IMG/VR virus record: IMGVR_UViG_3300009509_000033
Location: 1 to 55,205 of that record
Strand: one strand, 5' to 3'
DNA from: a virus
Length of the DNA stretch: 55,205 bases
The number at the start of each line of letters is the position of its first letter. Positions within the stretch are counted from its first letter, which is position 1. Positions 33,133-41,918 of this stretch are shown one piece after another. The notes below the pieces were generated by a model, which saw only the letters and a list, made by a program, of their open reading frames with translations, made no database searches and was not told where the DNA came from. The position numbers were made by a program, and so were the translations under genes.

Positions 33133-33471
33133 ATGGACAGCCTGCTCCAACAACTCACAGAGGTCTTCGGAGGCGACATGAACGTGGCCCCCGGAGGTAC
33201 GGGTGCTGTGCTGACTCGGCCCTCAAAGCTGTCCTTGGAGGTGGCGCAGCAAGCCGTTCGGTCCATGCCGATCGACGGTCTGTACCGGGATGTGGGAGCT
33301 GTTGCAGCGCGGGTCCTGGCCGACGAGTTGGAGAGCCGATCTCTCCGGCCGGCGGACTACGCTAACCTCCCCGACCTACCGAAGGTGGTGGCGAAGAGGA
33401 TCGTCGGCTACCTTCTCCGGTCGGAGGAGTTTGCTCGGTCGTTCTCCGAGCACCTTGCCGCGAGGGGATAG
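33133..33471 (+). CDS. Small protein between terminase and portal
   Basis: 112 residues, mostly helical (KLSLEVAQQAVRSMPIDGLY; PKVVAKRIVGYLLRSEEFAR). No ribosome binding site is visible, and a promoter places the transcript start at the ATG, so initiation may be leaderless. It ends one base into the GTG of the portal gene. Function unknown, probably head-related by position. Confidence 0.65.
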   Translation: MDSLLQQLTEVFGGDMNVAPGGTGAVLTRPSKLSLEVAQQAVRSMPIDGLYRDVGAVAARVLADELESRSLRPADYANLPDLPKVVAKRIVGYLLRSEEFARSFSEHLAARG

Positions 33472-35255
33472 TGGGCGCCGTACAGAACGTCATCGATCGC
33501 CTCCGTGGCGCGTTCATCGCCGACAAGGAACGGGGAGGGGAGCTACTCGCCAAGGGAAGCACCTCTCCGACCTACCCTGATTCTGGGTACGACCTGCTCC
33601 AAGCCTACGGGTACGACGCCCTCTCGGACTACCTTCGGTTGGAGCACGATCTCCTGTCCCGCTACGTGGACTACGAGGAGATGGACGACTACCCGGAGAT
33701 CGCCTCCTCCATCGACATCTACGCCGACGACGCTTCACAGCCCGACACGCAACTCCAGCGGACGGTGTGGGTGTCGAGCCCAGACAAGACCCTTCAGGGT
33801 GTGCTCGACGACCTGTTCCACAAGCGGCTTCGCCTGGACGAGGAGATCTGGGAGATTGTCCGCTCGCTTGTGAAGTACGGGAACGACTACGAGGAGATGC
33901 TCGTCACCCAAGAAGGTGTCGTCGGGCTGAACTTCCTTCCGGCGCCGACCGTGCGCCGCGTGGAAGGCCCACGTGGGGAGCTGTACGGGTTCGTGCAGGA
34001 CTTCAAGGGCCGGTTCGGCTACTCCCCGCAGGAATTCCAGAAGATCCTGGCTCAGCGGACCGACGCCATTCGCCAGACGCTTCAACCCGGGGTCGCGCGT
34101 GTGCCCGGGAACATCCTCCAGCGCGTCTCTGCGTTGGAGCCGTGGGAGGTGGCCCACTTCCGTCTGCGAGGGAAGCACCGCCGCAGCGTGTACGGCTACT
34201 CGGTCTTGGAGCCGGCCCGGTGGATATGGAAGCGGCTCATGCTGCTCGAAGACGCTGCGATGATCTACCGACTCCAGCGCGCTCCCGAGCGGTACGCCTT
34301 CTATGTGGACGTCGGCGACCTTCCCCCTGGGGAGGCTCTGGCGTTCGTGAACAAGATCCGGCAGCAGCACAAGAAGAAGCGCTACGTCAACCCCTCCACT
34401 GGAAAACTCGATCTGAAATTCGAGCCCCTGTCCCAGGACGACGACTTCTGGGTCCCTGTCCGGAAGGGAGTAGAGGGGACGAGGATCGAGGTGCTCGGCG
34501 GCCCGTCCTGGCAGCACATGGACGACGTAGAGTATTTCCAGACCAAGTTGTTCACCGCAGTGAAGGTGCCCAAGGCGTACCTGGCTCAGGATGAGAATAC
34601 GGCTCGGGCCGTGCTCTCCAGCGAAGACGTCCGGTTCGCCCGCTCGGTGCTTCGCGTTCAGCGAGAGGTCCGCAACGGCCTTCGCAAGGTGACCCGGACA
34701 CACCTCGCCGCGCTCAACATCGACCCCTACGCGACCGAGTACACCATCCACATGACCGTGCCCTCGGCCATTTTCGAGTTGGCCCAGCTTGAGGTGCGGA
34801 ACGCGCGAGCCGACCTGGCATCTCGGATGCGAGAGCACGTCTCGCTTCGGTGGGTGCTGGAGAACGTCTACCAGCTCTCGGATGAGGATATCAAGATCAT
34901 CATCCAAGAACGCTCGGAGGATGTCATTCGGGAGGGGAAAGCGCAGGCCGAGGTCGAAAAACTCAGCGCCATGGCCCAGGCTGCCGCAGAGCGGGGCGCC
35001 GGAGGGGCACCTGGAGTGGAGTCCCTCGGCGCTCCTTCTGGGATGAGGGTTCTCGAACGGAAGCTGGCCGCCATTCCGCGTCAACTGCGCGGCATGATCA
35101 CGGAGAAGGAGCTTCTGAGAGGGAGTCGCGAAGCCGAGAAGAGGGCAGAGGAGAAGCTGAATCGCATCCTCCGATCGAACGACGTGAACACCCGTCGTCT
35201 GAAGGAGAGCATCTCTCTGCTCCGCGAAGTCGTGGCGGCCGGTCGAGGTCGCTGA
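33471..35255 (+). CDS. Portal protein, T4 gp20-type
   Basis: 594 residues from GTG 33471 overlapping the previous stop. The segment APERYAFYVDVGDLPPGEAL near 277-296 with NKIRQQHKKKRYVNPSTGKL after it is the gp20 signature. The C-terminal 130 residues are helical and charged, as in the portal barrel and crown. The dodecamer would nucleate prohead assembly, form the DNA channel and bind the terminase. Length is similar to T4 gp20 (524) with a longer C-terminus. Confidence 0.92.
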   Translation: MGAVQNVIDRLRGAFIADKERGGELLAKGSTSPTYPDSGYDLLQAYGYDALSDYLRLEHDLLSRYVDYEEMDDYPEIASSIDIYADDASQPDTQLQRTVWVSSPDKTLQGVLDDLFHKRLRLDEEIWEIVRSLVKYGNDYEEMLVTQEGVVGLNFLPAPTVRRVEGPRGELYGFVQDFKGRFGYSPQEFQKILAQRTDAIRQTLQPGVARVPGNILQRVSALEPWEVAHFRLRGKHRRSVYGYSVLEPARWIWKRLMLLEDAAMIYRLQRAPERYAFYVDVGDLPPGEALAFVNKIRQQHKKKRYVNPSTGKLDLKFEPLSQDDDFWVPVRKGVEGTRIEVLGGPSWQHMDDVEYFQTKLFTAVKVPKAYLAQDENTARAVLSSEDVRFARSVLRVQREVRNGLRKVTRTHLAALNIDPYATEYTIHMTVPSAIFELAQLEVRNARADLASRMREHVSLRWVLENVYQLSDEDIKIIIQERSEDVIREGKAQAEVEKLSAMAQAAAERGAGGAPGVESLGAPSGMRVLERKLAAIPRQLRGMITEKELLRGSREAEKRAEEKLNRILRSNDVNTRRLKESISLLREVVAAGRGR

Positions 35256-35267
35256 TTTGACTTTCGT

Positions 35268-35297
35268 TTGACAGAGGGTTCGAGGAGCAGCTAGTGT
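35268..35297 (+). promoter_or_regulatory. Promoter TTGACA - 18 - TAGTGT
   Basis: A perfect -35 TTGACA (35268-35273), preceded by another TTGACT at 35257, and TAGTGT (35292-35297). The predicted start of about 35304 lies two bases before the ATG at 35306, so the mRNA should be leaderless. Confidence 0.6.
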
Positions 35298-35305
35298 CGG
35301 CCAAG

Positions 35306-36187
35306 ATGATCGAGCGTTCCAACAAACTCCTTCCCGGGACTGAGCTACGGAGGCTCCGCATGGGGAGCTACGAGTCTCGGATCGAGGAGACGGTTCGCAC
35401 GGTCCGGGCCTTGTTGGGGGAGACGCCGTTCGAGGTCGTTTCCACAAGGGACGATGGGGCGATTGTCTTCTCGGATGGGAAGTTCCTCCGGTTGGAGCTG
35501 ACCGAGGAGGGACCGACGCTCTCCGATCTTGACGTCGAGATGTTCGACACGACCACCCTCTACGCATTCGTGGAGCGCGAGGCCGAGGTCGTGGCCGATC
35601 TGTTCCTTCACGGGTCGATGAAGTCGGCCGTTTCGCGACTTGAGAACCTGGTTCCGTTGGCGGCGATTCCGGACAGAGAGGTCGCTCGGGCTGAGGCCCT
35701 GATCGCGGCTCAGCGTCCATGGAAGCGCCTCTTCGAGGCCCGACGTGAGGCCATCATGGCTTTCCTGGGGGACGCGACCGTAGTGCTCGAAGAGGGCCGG
35801 TTGCGCCTCAAGTTGGGGAAGTTGTATGATGAGTCGATCGAAGAGGGCAAACTCGATGGCTTCGAGGATCGAGTAGCAGAGGTTCTTAGGATCGTGGTCG
35901 AGAGAATCGAAGAGGCTCGGGACGAGGTGGAGGCGGCACTTCTGGCAGCAGAGGCCCCTCTCTCCGAGGCCACGGAGCCCGTCTCTGTCACATTCAGGCA
36001 GTTCGCCCACGACCTTCTCGCCGATCTGCGTGTGCTATGCGACTCAAGTTCCCATGCAATCGAGGTGGTGGACGATATCCGTGCTCGTGGTAAACTCTGC
36101 GACACGCTTGTCGAGGGGTTGTACGATCGTGAGGTCGCCAGCCGCTTCGTCGTCGTAGTGGCCGATAGAATGGTCGAGGCCAGCTAG
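35306..36187 (+). CDS. Hypothetical head-region protein, probable leaderless start
   Basis: 293 residues from ATG 35306; a GTG at 35294 lies inside the -10 and cannot be the start if the promoter is right. The N-terminal part is mixed alpha/beta (FEVVSTRDDGAIVFSDGKFL), and the remainder is helical and rich in Ala, Glu and Arg. It lies between portal and scaffold genes, so a head-assembly role is likely. No family recognised. Confidence 0.65.
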   Translation: MIERSNKLLPGTELRRLRMGSYESRIEETVRTVRALLGETPFEVVSTRDDGAIVFSDGKFLRLELTEEGPTLSDLDVEMFDTTTLYAFVEREAEVVADLFLHGSMKSAVSRLENLVPLAAIPDREVARAEALIAAQRPWKRLFEARREAIMAFLGDATVVLEEGRLRLKLGKLYDESIEEGKLDGFEDRVAEVLRIVVERIEEARDEVEAALLAAEAPLSEATEPVSVTFRQFAHDLLADLRVLCDSSSHAIEVVDDIRARGKLCDTLVEGLYDREVASRFVVVVADRMVEAS

Positions 36188-36197
36188 GAGGATCGAG

Positions 36198-37127
36198 ATG
36201 ACTTTGCTCAGGCACCCGGTGGTGATCACCTCCCTGGAGGAGGACTTCCGGAAGATCGGCCTCATCACGGAGGCCCGCGACGAGAACGCCGACGTGGAGG
36301 ACGTGGAGGACGACGCCGAGGACACCGAAGAGGTGGACGAGTCGTCGTGCGGGTCCAAGAAGGGCAAGAAGGGCAAGAAGCCCCCCATGTCCATGGAGTC
36401 CGAGGACGACGAGGACGACGAGAGCGTCGATGAGTCCGAGGGCGAGGACGACGAGGACAACGAGGCCATGGCCGAGGCCGTCGCCTTCCACGAGAGCGCG
36501 AAGCAGATGTGGGAGGAGATGGGAGCGGCCGGTGTCGAGACCATCACGCTCGACGAGGAGGACATGGCCGAGTTGGAGTCCATGGCCGGCTCCATCACGG
36601 AGCTTCCCCTCGAAGTCATCGGCGAGGATTCCTTCGGCGATGAGGACGGGGAGGAGTTCGTCGAGGACGAGGGCGAGGAGGACGACGAGGCGTCGCCGTC
36701 TCCCTTCGAGTCGGTCGCCGAGGCCATGAGCACCATCGAGTCCATCCTGGACGAGGACACCGCTCCCCCGTCGTCGCTCGAAGAGGCGACCCCGGCGTTC
36801 GCCAACCTCGCGCTCATCTCGGAGAAGCTGTTCGGCTTCTTCGCCGAGCTGTCCGAGGCCCAAGAGGACGCGGAGTACGGGGAGATTGCCGAGGCGTACA
36901 AGAACATCGCGCAGTACGCGGCGGCGATCGTGGACACCCTCCAGAAGGAGGACGAGTCCACCATCAACTTCGATGCGCTCACCGAGACCTTCCAAGAGTA
37001 CCTCGGGACGGTCCTGCAAGGACTGGAGACCTACGCCATCCTTCGGGAGGCGGACGAGGGAGACGAGGAGGGCGAAGAGGGCGAGGAGCAGGACGAGGGC
37101 GAGGAGCAGGACGAGGGAAACGAGTAG
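36198..37127 (+). CDS. Highly acidic head-core-like protein
   Basis: 309 residues with very high Asp/Glu content (DDEDDESVDESEGEDDEDNE near 75-94 and an acidic C-terminus), and only one short basic patch (KKGKKGKK near 55-62). A helical segment lies at about 195-285. The position between portal and prohead protease corresponds to T4 core proteins, so it may be an internal scaffold or DNA-mimic-like protein. Single Cys near 50. Good AGGAGG site before the ATG. Confidence 0.62.
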   Translation: MTLLRHPVVITSLEEDFRKIGLITEARDENADVEDVEDDAEDTEEVDESSCGSKKGKKGKKPPMSMESEDDEDDESVDESEGEDDEDNEAMAEAVAFHESAKQMWEEMGAAGVETITLDEEDMAELESMAGSITELPLEVIGEDSFGDEDGEEFVEDEGEEDDEASPSPFESVAEAMSTIESILDEDTAPPSSLEEATPAFANLALISEKLFGFFAELSEAQEDAEYGEIAEAYKNIAQYAAAIVDTLQKEDESTINFDALTETFQEYLGTVLQGLETYAILREADEGDEEGEEGEEQDEGEEQDEGNE

Positions 37128-37207
37128 AGCGGCGACGGCCGCTCCCGCCTCATAAGGGTGGGTCGTGGCGCCGCCGCAGAACAGCGTATTCCTCGGGGAG
37201 ACGAGAA

Positions 37208-37360
37208 GTGATCGGAGTCGAGAAGAGTCCAGTGAAGCGGAAGACGCGGACAGTCGGTCCGGCCGGCTCCGTGCTCGACCGTCCTGGGCTCGGGGGCGTG
37301 CTCGACACCATCGTCGGCCGCACCCCGTTCCGGTCCAACTTCCGATGGAAGAGGTCGTGA
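37208..37360 (+). CDS. 50-residue basic protein before the prohead protease
   Basis: It runs from a GTG (GGGGAG 8 nt upstream) to a TGA that overlaps the ATG of the protease gene as TGATG, the coupling style used throughout this genome. The product starts MIGVEKSPVKRKTRTVGPAG and is basic, ending RTPFRSNFRWKRS. It may be a head-core peptide; T4 also has small core proteins here. A hairpin AGCGGC/GGCCGCT lies just after the acidic gene, upstream. Confidence 0.55.
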   Translation: MIGVEKSPVKRKTRTVGPAGSVLDRPGLGGVLDTIVGRTPFRSNFRWKRS

Positions 37361-39042
37361 TGGGCGATCAGACCAATTCCCCGACCCCTACCCAGTTGAT
37401 CGACGAGCAGGTTCACCACTGCAAACTCGAACTGGTAGAAGGGGAAGGCGAGAAGAAGGGCCGCGTTTTCGCACGCGGCGAATTCGGCCACGCGGCCAAG
37501 CCGACCGCGAACGGCCGTTTCTATCGGCACAACATCTGGGAGAGCAACATCTCTCGGCTCCGGCCGAACCTGGAGTCGCGGAAGGTGCTCGGGGAACTCG
37601 ACCACCCCACCGACGGGCGCACGGCTCTCCAGCGCGCCTCGCACGTCATCACCGACCTTCGGTTGGAGGGCGATCAGGTGATGGGCGAGGCGGAGATCCT
37701 CGACACGGCCAAGGGGCGCGACCTCAAGGCCATCCTGGCGGCTGGCGTGCCAGTCGGCATCTCGTCGCGCGGCTTCGGGAGCACCAAGCCGAATCGTGAA
37801 GGTGTCGAGGAGGTCCAAGAGGACTACAAACTCGTCACCTTCGACTTCGTGGCGGAGCCGGCCGACCCGACGGCCTATCCAGAGGTCGTCTTCGAGAACG
37901 TCGAGCAGGGCGCGACACTCATGTTCGAGGGGATGGCGTTCGAGGCTCAGGAGCCGGAACCTGCTTCCGAGCCAGAGCCCGAGCCCGAGCCCGAGCCCGA
38001 AGGCGGCGAAGGCGGCGAAGGCGACGAGGACGGAGACGACCCGGCAGAGGAAGGCGTGGCCCCGAACGTAGGGTCCGCTCCTCCGGGAGAAGCCGAGATG
38101 GCCAAGCGTTTCGCCGCGCGTGTGCTGGCGGACGCGGAAGGCAACGAGATCGACGTCGAGGCACTCCGCCAAGAGTTTGCGGACCAGATCGTCGCACGCA
38201 TCGCCGCTCTCCGCGCGGACGTCGAGAAGCAGGTTCGTGCAGAGATGGCGGCCGACCCGACTGTTGCGGACGCCCGTGCGGCGTTGGAGCAGGTCCAGAG
38301 GGCACTGCTCCCGTTCTCGCTGACGGAGGACGCCAACGCGCTCCTTTCCGAGCGCGATGCGGAAATCCGTGTGCTGCGCTCTCAACTCGAAGAGGCGGAG
38401 CAGCAGATCGAGCAGAGCGAGACGCTGATCGAGACGCTGACAGCGGCGGCTCGCGAGGCGGGCTACAGGTACCACCTGGAGTGCCTGCTCCACGAGGACG
38501 ACTCGGACACCGAACGGCTTCGGACCATCGTGGGTGACGTGCTGCAATACGAGAGCCCGGACGCGCTTCGCGAGCGTGTGGAGGAGGCGTACCAAGAGTT
38601 GCAGACGTTCCGCCTCGAAGAGGCCCGCGTCGAACAGCGCCGGTCTGCGATGGCCGATCAACTTCGATCCAAGAACCGCGAGTTGGCGGAAGGGCTTGAG
38701 CAGGCCCTCGTCGCCAATCGGGACCTGGCTCTCCAGGTGTACGCATCGGAGAGGTTGCAAACTCACCCACAAGGTGCGAAGATCCTCCGGATGCTCAGGC
38801 GATCTGGAATCCAGTCGCGTGAGCAAGTGGACGCCATGATCGAGGACTTCCGAGAGCCGGTCCGGGACGCTGACGATCTTGAGCAGGTGCGAGCGAGGGT
38901 TCGTGCGCGCCTGCATGGTGGTCAGGAGTACCTGGCAGAAGACGCACAGCCCGCGCGTGGCCGGGGGGCCAACGCGAGCAACTACAACGGTCTCGGAGCG
39001 TCCCTGGCAGATCTGAAACACCTGGCAGGGATGGGCGACTGA
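37360..39042 (+). CDS. Prohead protease fused to scaffold protein
   Basis: 560 residues from ATG 37360 (GGAAGAGG upstream), preferred over the longer frame from 37165. Residues 1-190 are a T4 gp21-like (U9/S78-type) protease: NGRFYRHNIWESNISRL, GELDHPTDG near 79-87 (His) and VGISSRGFGS near 131-140 (Ser). A Pro/Glu linker (repeated GAGCCC codons) leads to about 350 residues of coiled coil like a gp22 scaffold. It should direct capsid assembly and then cleave itself and other head proteins. Confidence 0.88.
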   Translation: MGDQTNSPTPTQLIDEQVHHCKLELVEGEGEKKGRVFARGEFGHAAKPTANGRFYRHNIWESNISRLRPNLESRKVLGELDHPTDGRTALQRASHVITDLRLEGDQVMGEAEILDTAKGRDLKAILAAGVPVGISSRGFGSTKPNREGVEEVQEDYKLVTFDFVAEPADPTAYPEVVFENVEQGATLMFEGMAFEAQEPEPASEPEPEPEPEPEGGEGGEGDEDGDDPAEEGVAPNVGSAPPGEAEMAKRFAARVLADAEGNEIDVEALRQEFADQIVARIAALRADVEKQVRAEMAADPTVADARAALEQVQRALLPFSLTEDANALLSERDAEIRVLRSQLEEAEQQIEQSETLIETLTAAAREAGYRYHLECLLHEDDSDTERLRTIVGDVLQYESPDALRERVEEAYQELQTFRLEEARVEQRRSAMADQLRSKNRELAEGLEQALVANRDLALQVYASERLQTHPQGAKILRMLRRSGIQSREQVDAMIEDFREPVRDADDLEQVRARVRARLHGGQEYLAEDAQPARGRGANASNYNGLGASLADLKHLAGMGD

Positions 39043-39100
39043 GGAAGGATTCTGGCGGGCGACGACGATCCGCCGTGGAAGGAAACTAAGGAGGCAAGCC

Positions 39101-40597
39101 GTGGAAGCTCGACAGATGCTTCAGGAAGAGGGTCGTCGAACGATCGCCGACCAGAGCTACGTCGGGGCCTTGATCCGGAAGTGGGGAGACTTCCTGGAGG
39201 GCCTCGCGGACCGAAGCGAGCAGGACAGGTACATCCTCGGATGCACCGCCATGCTCATGGAGAACGAGTCGCTGTGGCTCCAGAGCCTCACGGAGGAGAC
39301 TCGGACGGTGAACGTCGGATCGTTCACCAAGTTCATCTTCCCCGTGTTGCGGCGAGTTTTCCCGAACCTGATCGCGAACGAGATCGTCTCGGTCCAGCCG
39401 ATGACGGCCCCGATCGGCGCGGTCTTCTTCCTCGACTACGTGTACGGCTCGACCAAGGGCGCCACGACCGAGGGAGCCGTGTTCCCGCGCGACTTCGATC
39501 GGGACTACTCCTCGGAGTACGTCAACGGCGAGCCGCTCGTGACCGGCGATGGCGTCAACTTCGGCGGAGGTGGCACACCGCTCGACGCCGTGCTGGCGTG
39601 GACGCCGGTTCGTCCGCTCGACGCGGCGCGTGGCTTCCAGGTCGCGATCCGTGAGATCGACTCCTCGACCGGAGCGACCCTGAAGGAGATCGTCTTCGAT
39701 GCGGCCGGGACTGGCTCGGCTTCGGCGGACTACTCCGCCGGGTCGATCAACCACTCCAACGGCTCGATCACCGGGCTCCTGTTCACGGCGATTCCGGCGC
39801 TGGGGAACCAGATCAAGGCGTTCTACTACTTCGATGGCGAGCTGAACACCAAGGTTCCCGAGGTGAAGCTCGACGTCAAGAAAGCTCCCGTGGAAGCCGT
39901 GCCGCGTCGGCTCAAGGCTCTGTGGTCGAGCGAGGCAGCGGAAGACCTCCGCGCCTTCCACGGCCTCGACGCCGAGACCGAGATCGTGTCGATCATCGCG
40001 CAGGAGATCGCGCTGGAGATCGATCGCGAGATCATCCAAGACCTGTTCCTGTCCTCGACGGGGACCACCGGCACGTTCGATCGCATCCCGCCGGGCGGCA
40101 TCGCCGAGATCGACCACATCCGCGCGTTCATCACGCAGATCAGCACGGTCTCGAACCTCATCCACAAGAAGACCCTCCGCGCGCCGGCCAACTGGATCGT
40201 CACGAGCCCCGAGATTTCGGCGCTCCTGACCCAGCTCACCACGCACGGCGACTTCAAGCCCATCTGGTCGGCGGACATGAACCCGAACTCGCCGACCGAC
40301 ATCATGCGGCCCCGGACGGCCCACGGGCAGTTCTCGATCTACAAGACCGGGACGCTCATGAACAAGTGGGTCGTCTACGAGGACCCCTTCTTCACGACCA
40401 ACAAGATGATGGTCGGTCTGAAGGGCGGGAGCTTCCTGGAGTCCGGCTACTGCTGGGCGCCCTACGTGCCCCTCCAGGTCACCCCGACGTTCCTCGACCC
40501 GAGCGACTTCAGCTTCCGCAAGGGCCTCCGGACCCGGTACGCGAAGAAGCTGCTTCGCCCGGACTTCTACGGTCAGATCACGGTCAACAACCTGTAG
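39101..40597 (+). CDS. Major capsid protein, T4 gp23-type
   Basis: 498 residues from a GTG with AAGGAGG upstream. NESLWLQSLTEETRTVNVGS, FPNLIANEIVSVQPMTAPIG and GAVFFLDYVYGS near the start, followed by EIALEIDREIIQDL and the C-terminal SFRKGLRTRYAKKLLRPDFY, follow the gp23 HK97-fold family. It forms the icosahedral shell. A GGCGG/CCGCC hairpin lies in its leader (39054-39074), and a strong terminator follows. The upstream protease is expected to trim its N-terminus. Confidence 0.92.
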   Translation: MEARQMLQEEGRRTIADQSYVGALIRKWGDFLEGLADRSEQDRYILGCTAMLMENESLWLQSLTEETRTVNVGSFTKFIFPVLRRVFPNLIANEIVSVQPMTAPIGAVFFLDYVYGSTKGATTEGAVFPRDFDRDYSSEYVNGEPLVTGDGVNFGGGGTPLDAVLAWTPVRPLDAARGFQVAIREIDSSTGATLKEIVFDAAGTGSASADYSAGSINHSNGSITGLLFTAIPALGNQIKAFYYFDGELNTKVPEVKLDVKKAPVEAVPRRLKALWSSEAAEDLRAFHGLDAETEIVSIIAQEIALEIDREIIQDLFLSSTGTTGTFDRIPPGGIAEIDHIRAFITQISTVSNLIHKKTLRAPANWIVTSPEISALLTQLTTHGDFKPIWSADMNPNSPTDIMRPRTAHGQFSIYKTGTLMNKWVVYEDPFFTTNKMMVGLKGGSFLESGYCWAPYVPLQVTPTFLDPSDFSFRKGLRTRYAKKLLRPDFYGQITVNNL

Positions 40598-40646
40598 GCG
40601 GCGACGCCTGCGACGAGTGACCTGATCGACCTCGGTTCGTTCTCGA

Positions 40647-40685
40647 CGGCCGCTGGCTCCCAAGGGGCCGGCGGCCGTTTGCTTT
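40647..40685 (+). terminator. Intrinsic terminator after the capsid gene
   Basis: CGGCCGCTGGC (40647-40657) pairs with GCCGGCGGCCG (40667-40677) over 11 bp with one GU, across a 9-nt loop, followed by TTTGCTTT. It is the clearest terminator in the window apart from the ncRNA stem and closes the head operon. Confidence 0.8.
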
Positions 40686-40689
40686 GAGG

Positions 40690-40710
40690 GGTGCGACCAA
40701 TTGTCGCACC
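40690..40710. promoter_or_regulatory. Palindromic operator candidate, copy 2
   Basis: GGTGCGAC-CAATT-GTCGCACC (8-bp arms) lies between the capsid terminator and the next gene. Its core is the reverse complement of the 15-bp element at 9954-9968. A GGTAAGGTAGGG stretch before the ATG could hold the -10, but no good -35 is seen outside the palindrome. Confidence 0.45.
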
Positions 40711-40726
40711 TGGTAAGGTAGGGACG

Positions 40727-41341
40727 ATGGCGATGGCAAAGAAGACGGACGATGTGTTGGCCGACCTCAAGAGAGTCGGCGCAGTAGGCGGCTCACCGAA
40801 AACTCCATCAATTTCCGAGGCTATTGTCACGGAGGTCGAGATCGAGCAGGGTGCCCCAGGGGCGGTCCTACGCGATCTTCGTGGGGAGCGAGCGGTCGAG
40901 GCCATAGACGACGCGGTGCGGCATCTGGACGATGCGATGCGCGCGTTCGAGGGGCTTCGAGAGTCTCTCGTGCACCTCAGACGGGTGTGGGAGCCGGTCT
41001 CTGGGGACGAGGTTCCCTCTTTCCAGGCCCCGGAGACGCCTGAGACGGCCCTGGACGGGTTGGAGAGGCCGGGAGCCCCTCCTATGCCTCCGAACCCGCA
41101 GGGGCCGCCAGAGGCCGATAGGGGGCCACAGGACGTCGATCCCGAGGCTATCGCGCGTGCCCGAGAGATGGCGCGGCGGAAGATACTCGGCGAGGACATC
41201 CCCCCGGAGCAGAGGAAGGAGGACGAGGACGACGTTCCCTACGTCGGGCAAACGCGGGCGCTTCCCCCTGGGATGGAGCCCGAAGAAATCACGATCGGCA
41301 CGGTCGGGACGATCAAGCCGAGTTTTCCAGCGGAGGAATGA
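40727..41341 (+). CDS. Head/neck region hypothetical protein
   Basis: 204 residues from ATG 40727 (a second ATG is at 40733). The N-terminus is helical (RAVEAIDDAVRHLDDAMRAF). The middle is Pro-rich and disordered (PGAPPMPPNPQGPPEADRGP), and the C-terminal part short and acidic. No family recognised. It opens the operon of neck and tail genes after the capsid terminator. Confidence 0.65.
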   Translation: MAMAKKTDDVLADLKRVGAVGGSPKTPSISEAIVTEVEIEQGAPGAVLRDLRGERAVEAIDDAVRHLDDAMRAFEGLRESLVHLRRVWEPVSGDEVPSFQAPETPETALDGLERPGAPPMPPNPQGPPEADRGPQDVDPEAIARAREMARRKILGEDIPPEQRKEDEDDVPYVGQTRALPPGMEPEEITIGTVGTIKPSFPAEE

Positions 41342-41343
41342 CC

Positions 41344-41733
41344 ATGGCACGTAGGTTCAGAAAGAAGGCAGGGCTCGGCATCGTGAGTCTCCCCGGACTG
41401 CCCGGCCTCGGAAACGACACGATCGTGGAGGGCGACGAGTACGCTCGGTTCTGCCCGGCCATCCTCGAAGAGGTCTTCGAGAAGGCCCCGCCGAAGCCGG
41501 CCTCGAAGCCGGCCGCCGTCAAGCCCCCGCCCCCGCCTCCTCCCCCGCCCCCGCCGCCTCCAGAGGAGCCGGAGGACGAGCCGGAGGACGACGAGGAGGA
41601 GGAGGTCGAGCCTCCGAACATGTCGTGGCGGAAGGACGAACTCGTGGAGTACGCCGAAGGGCTCGGTCTCGACGTGTCGGGCCTGACCAAGGCGCAGATC
41701 CTCGAAGCGATCGAGGAAGAAGAGGGGGAGTGA
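41344..41733 (+). CDS. Structural protein with polyproline linker and SAP/LEM-like tail
   Basis: 129 residues from ATG 41344; GGAGGA lies about 6 nt upstream, whereas it abuts the ATG at 41338. An N-terminal short beta domain (GLGIVSLPGLPGLGNDTIVE) is followed by a run of 13 prolines, an acidic stretch and a helical C-terminus (MSWRKDELVEYAEGLGLDVS, TKAQILEAIEEEE) like SAP or LEM-type helix-extended-helix motifs. A second protein of the same design is encoded at 45673. A DNA- or protein-binding virion accessory is possible. Confidence 0.65.
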   Translation: MARRFRKKAGLGIVSLPGLPGLGNDTIVEGDEYARFCPAILEEVFEKAPPKPASKPAAVKPPPPPPPPPPPPPEEPEDEPEDDEEEEVEPPNMSWRKDELVEYAEGLGLDVSGLTKAQILEAIEEEEGE

Positions 41734-41737
41734 CGCC

Positions 41738-41902
41738 ATGAAGTGCCCACAGTGCGGCCATCCGGAAGTCCTTGTCGAGAGCAAGCCGAACGGCGACAAG
41801 CACGTGAAGTGTCCGAAGTGCGGCCTGGACGAGGTGCGTGACAGCCAGGGGCGAAAACTGCTCCTCGACACTGTAGGTGGCGGCGACGTCCTGCTATCCT
41901 GA
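41738..41902 (+). CDS. 54-residue zinc-ribbon protein
   Basis: Starts MKCPQCGHPEV and has a second CPKCGLDE pair 19 residues later: a compact four-Cys zinc ribbon with no other domain. It starts 4 bp after the SAP-tailed gene and ends just before the neck gene at 41919. Probably a small assembly or regulatory factor. Confidence 0.65.
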   Translation: MKCPQCGHPEVLVESKPNGDKHVKCPKCGLDEVRDSQGRKLLLDTVGGGDVLLS

Positions 41903-41918
41903 TCAGTGAGAGGTGGAG

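Noticed and set aside
33735-35720. 661-codon leftward open frame across the portal gene
   Set aside because: Antisense shadow of the portal and its neighbour; no recognisable motif.
37165-37359. Extended N-terminus for the prohead protease
   Set aside because: The added segment is Arg/Ser/Pro-rich like a shadow frame, and the coupled 50-residue gene in another frame explains this stretch better.
37150-39021. 623-codon leftward open frame across the protease/scaffold gene
   Set aside because: Antisense shadow; Arg/Leu-rich low-complexity sequence.
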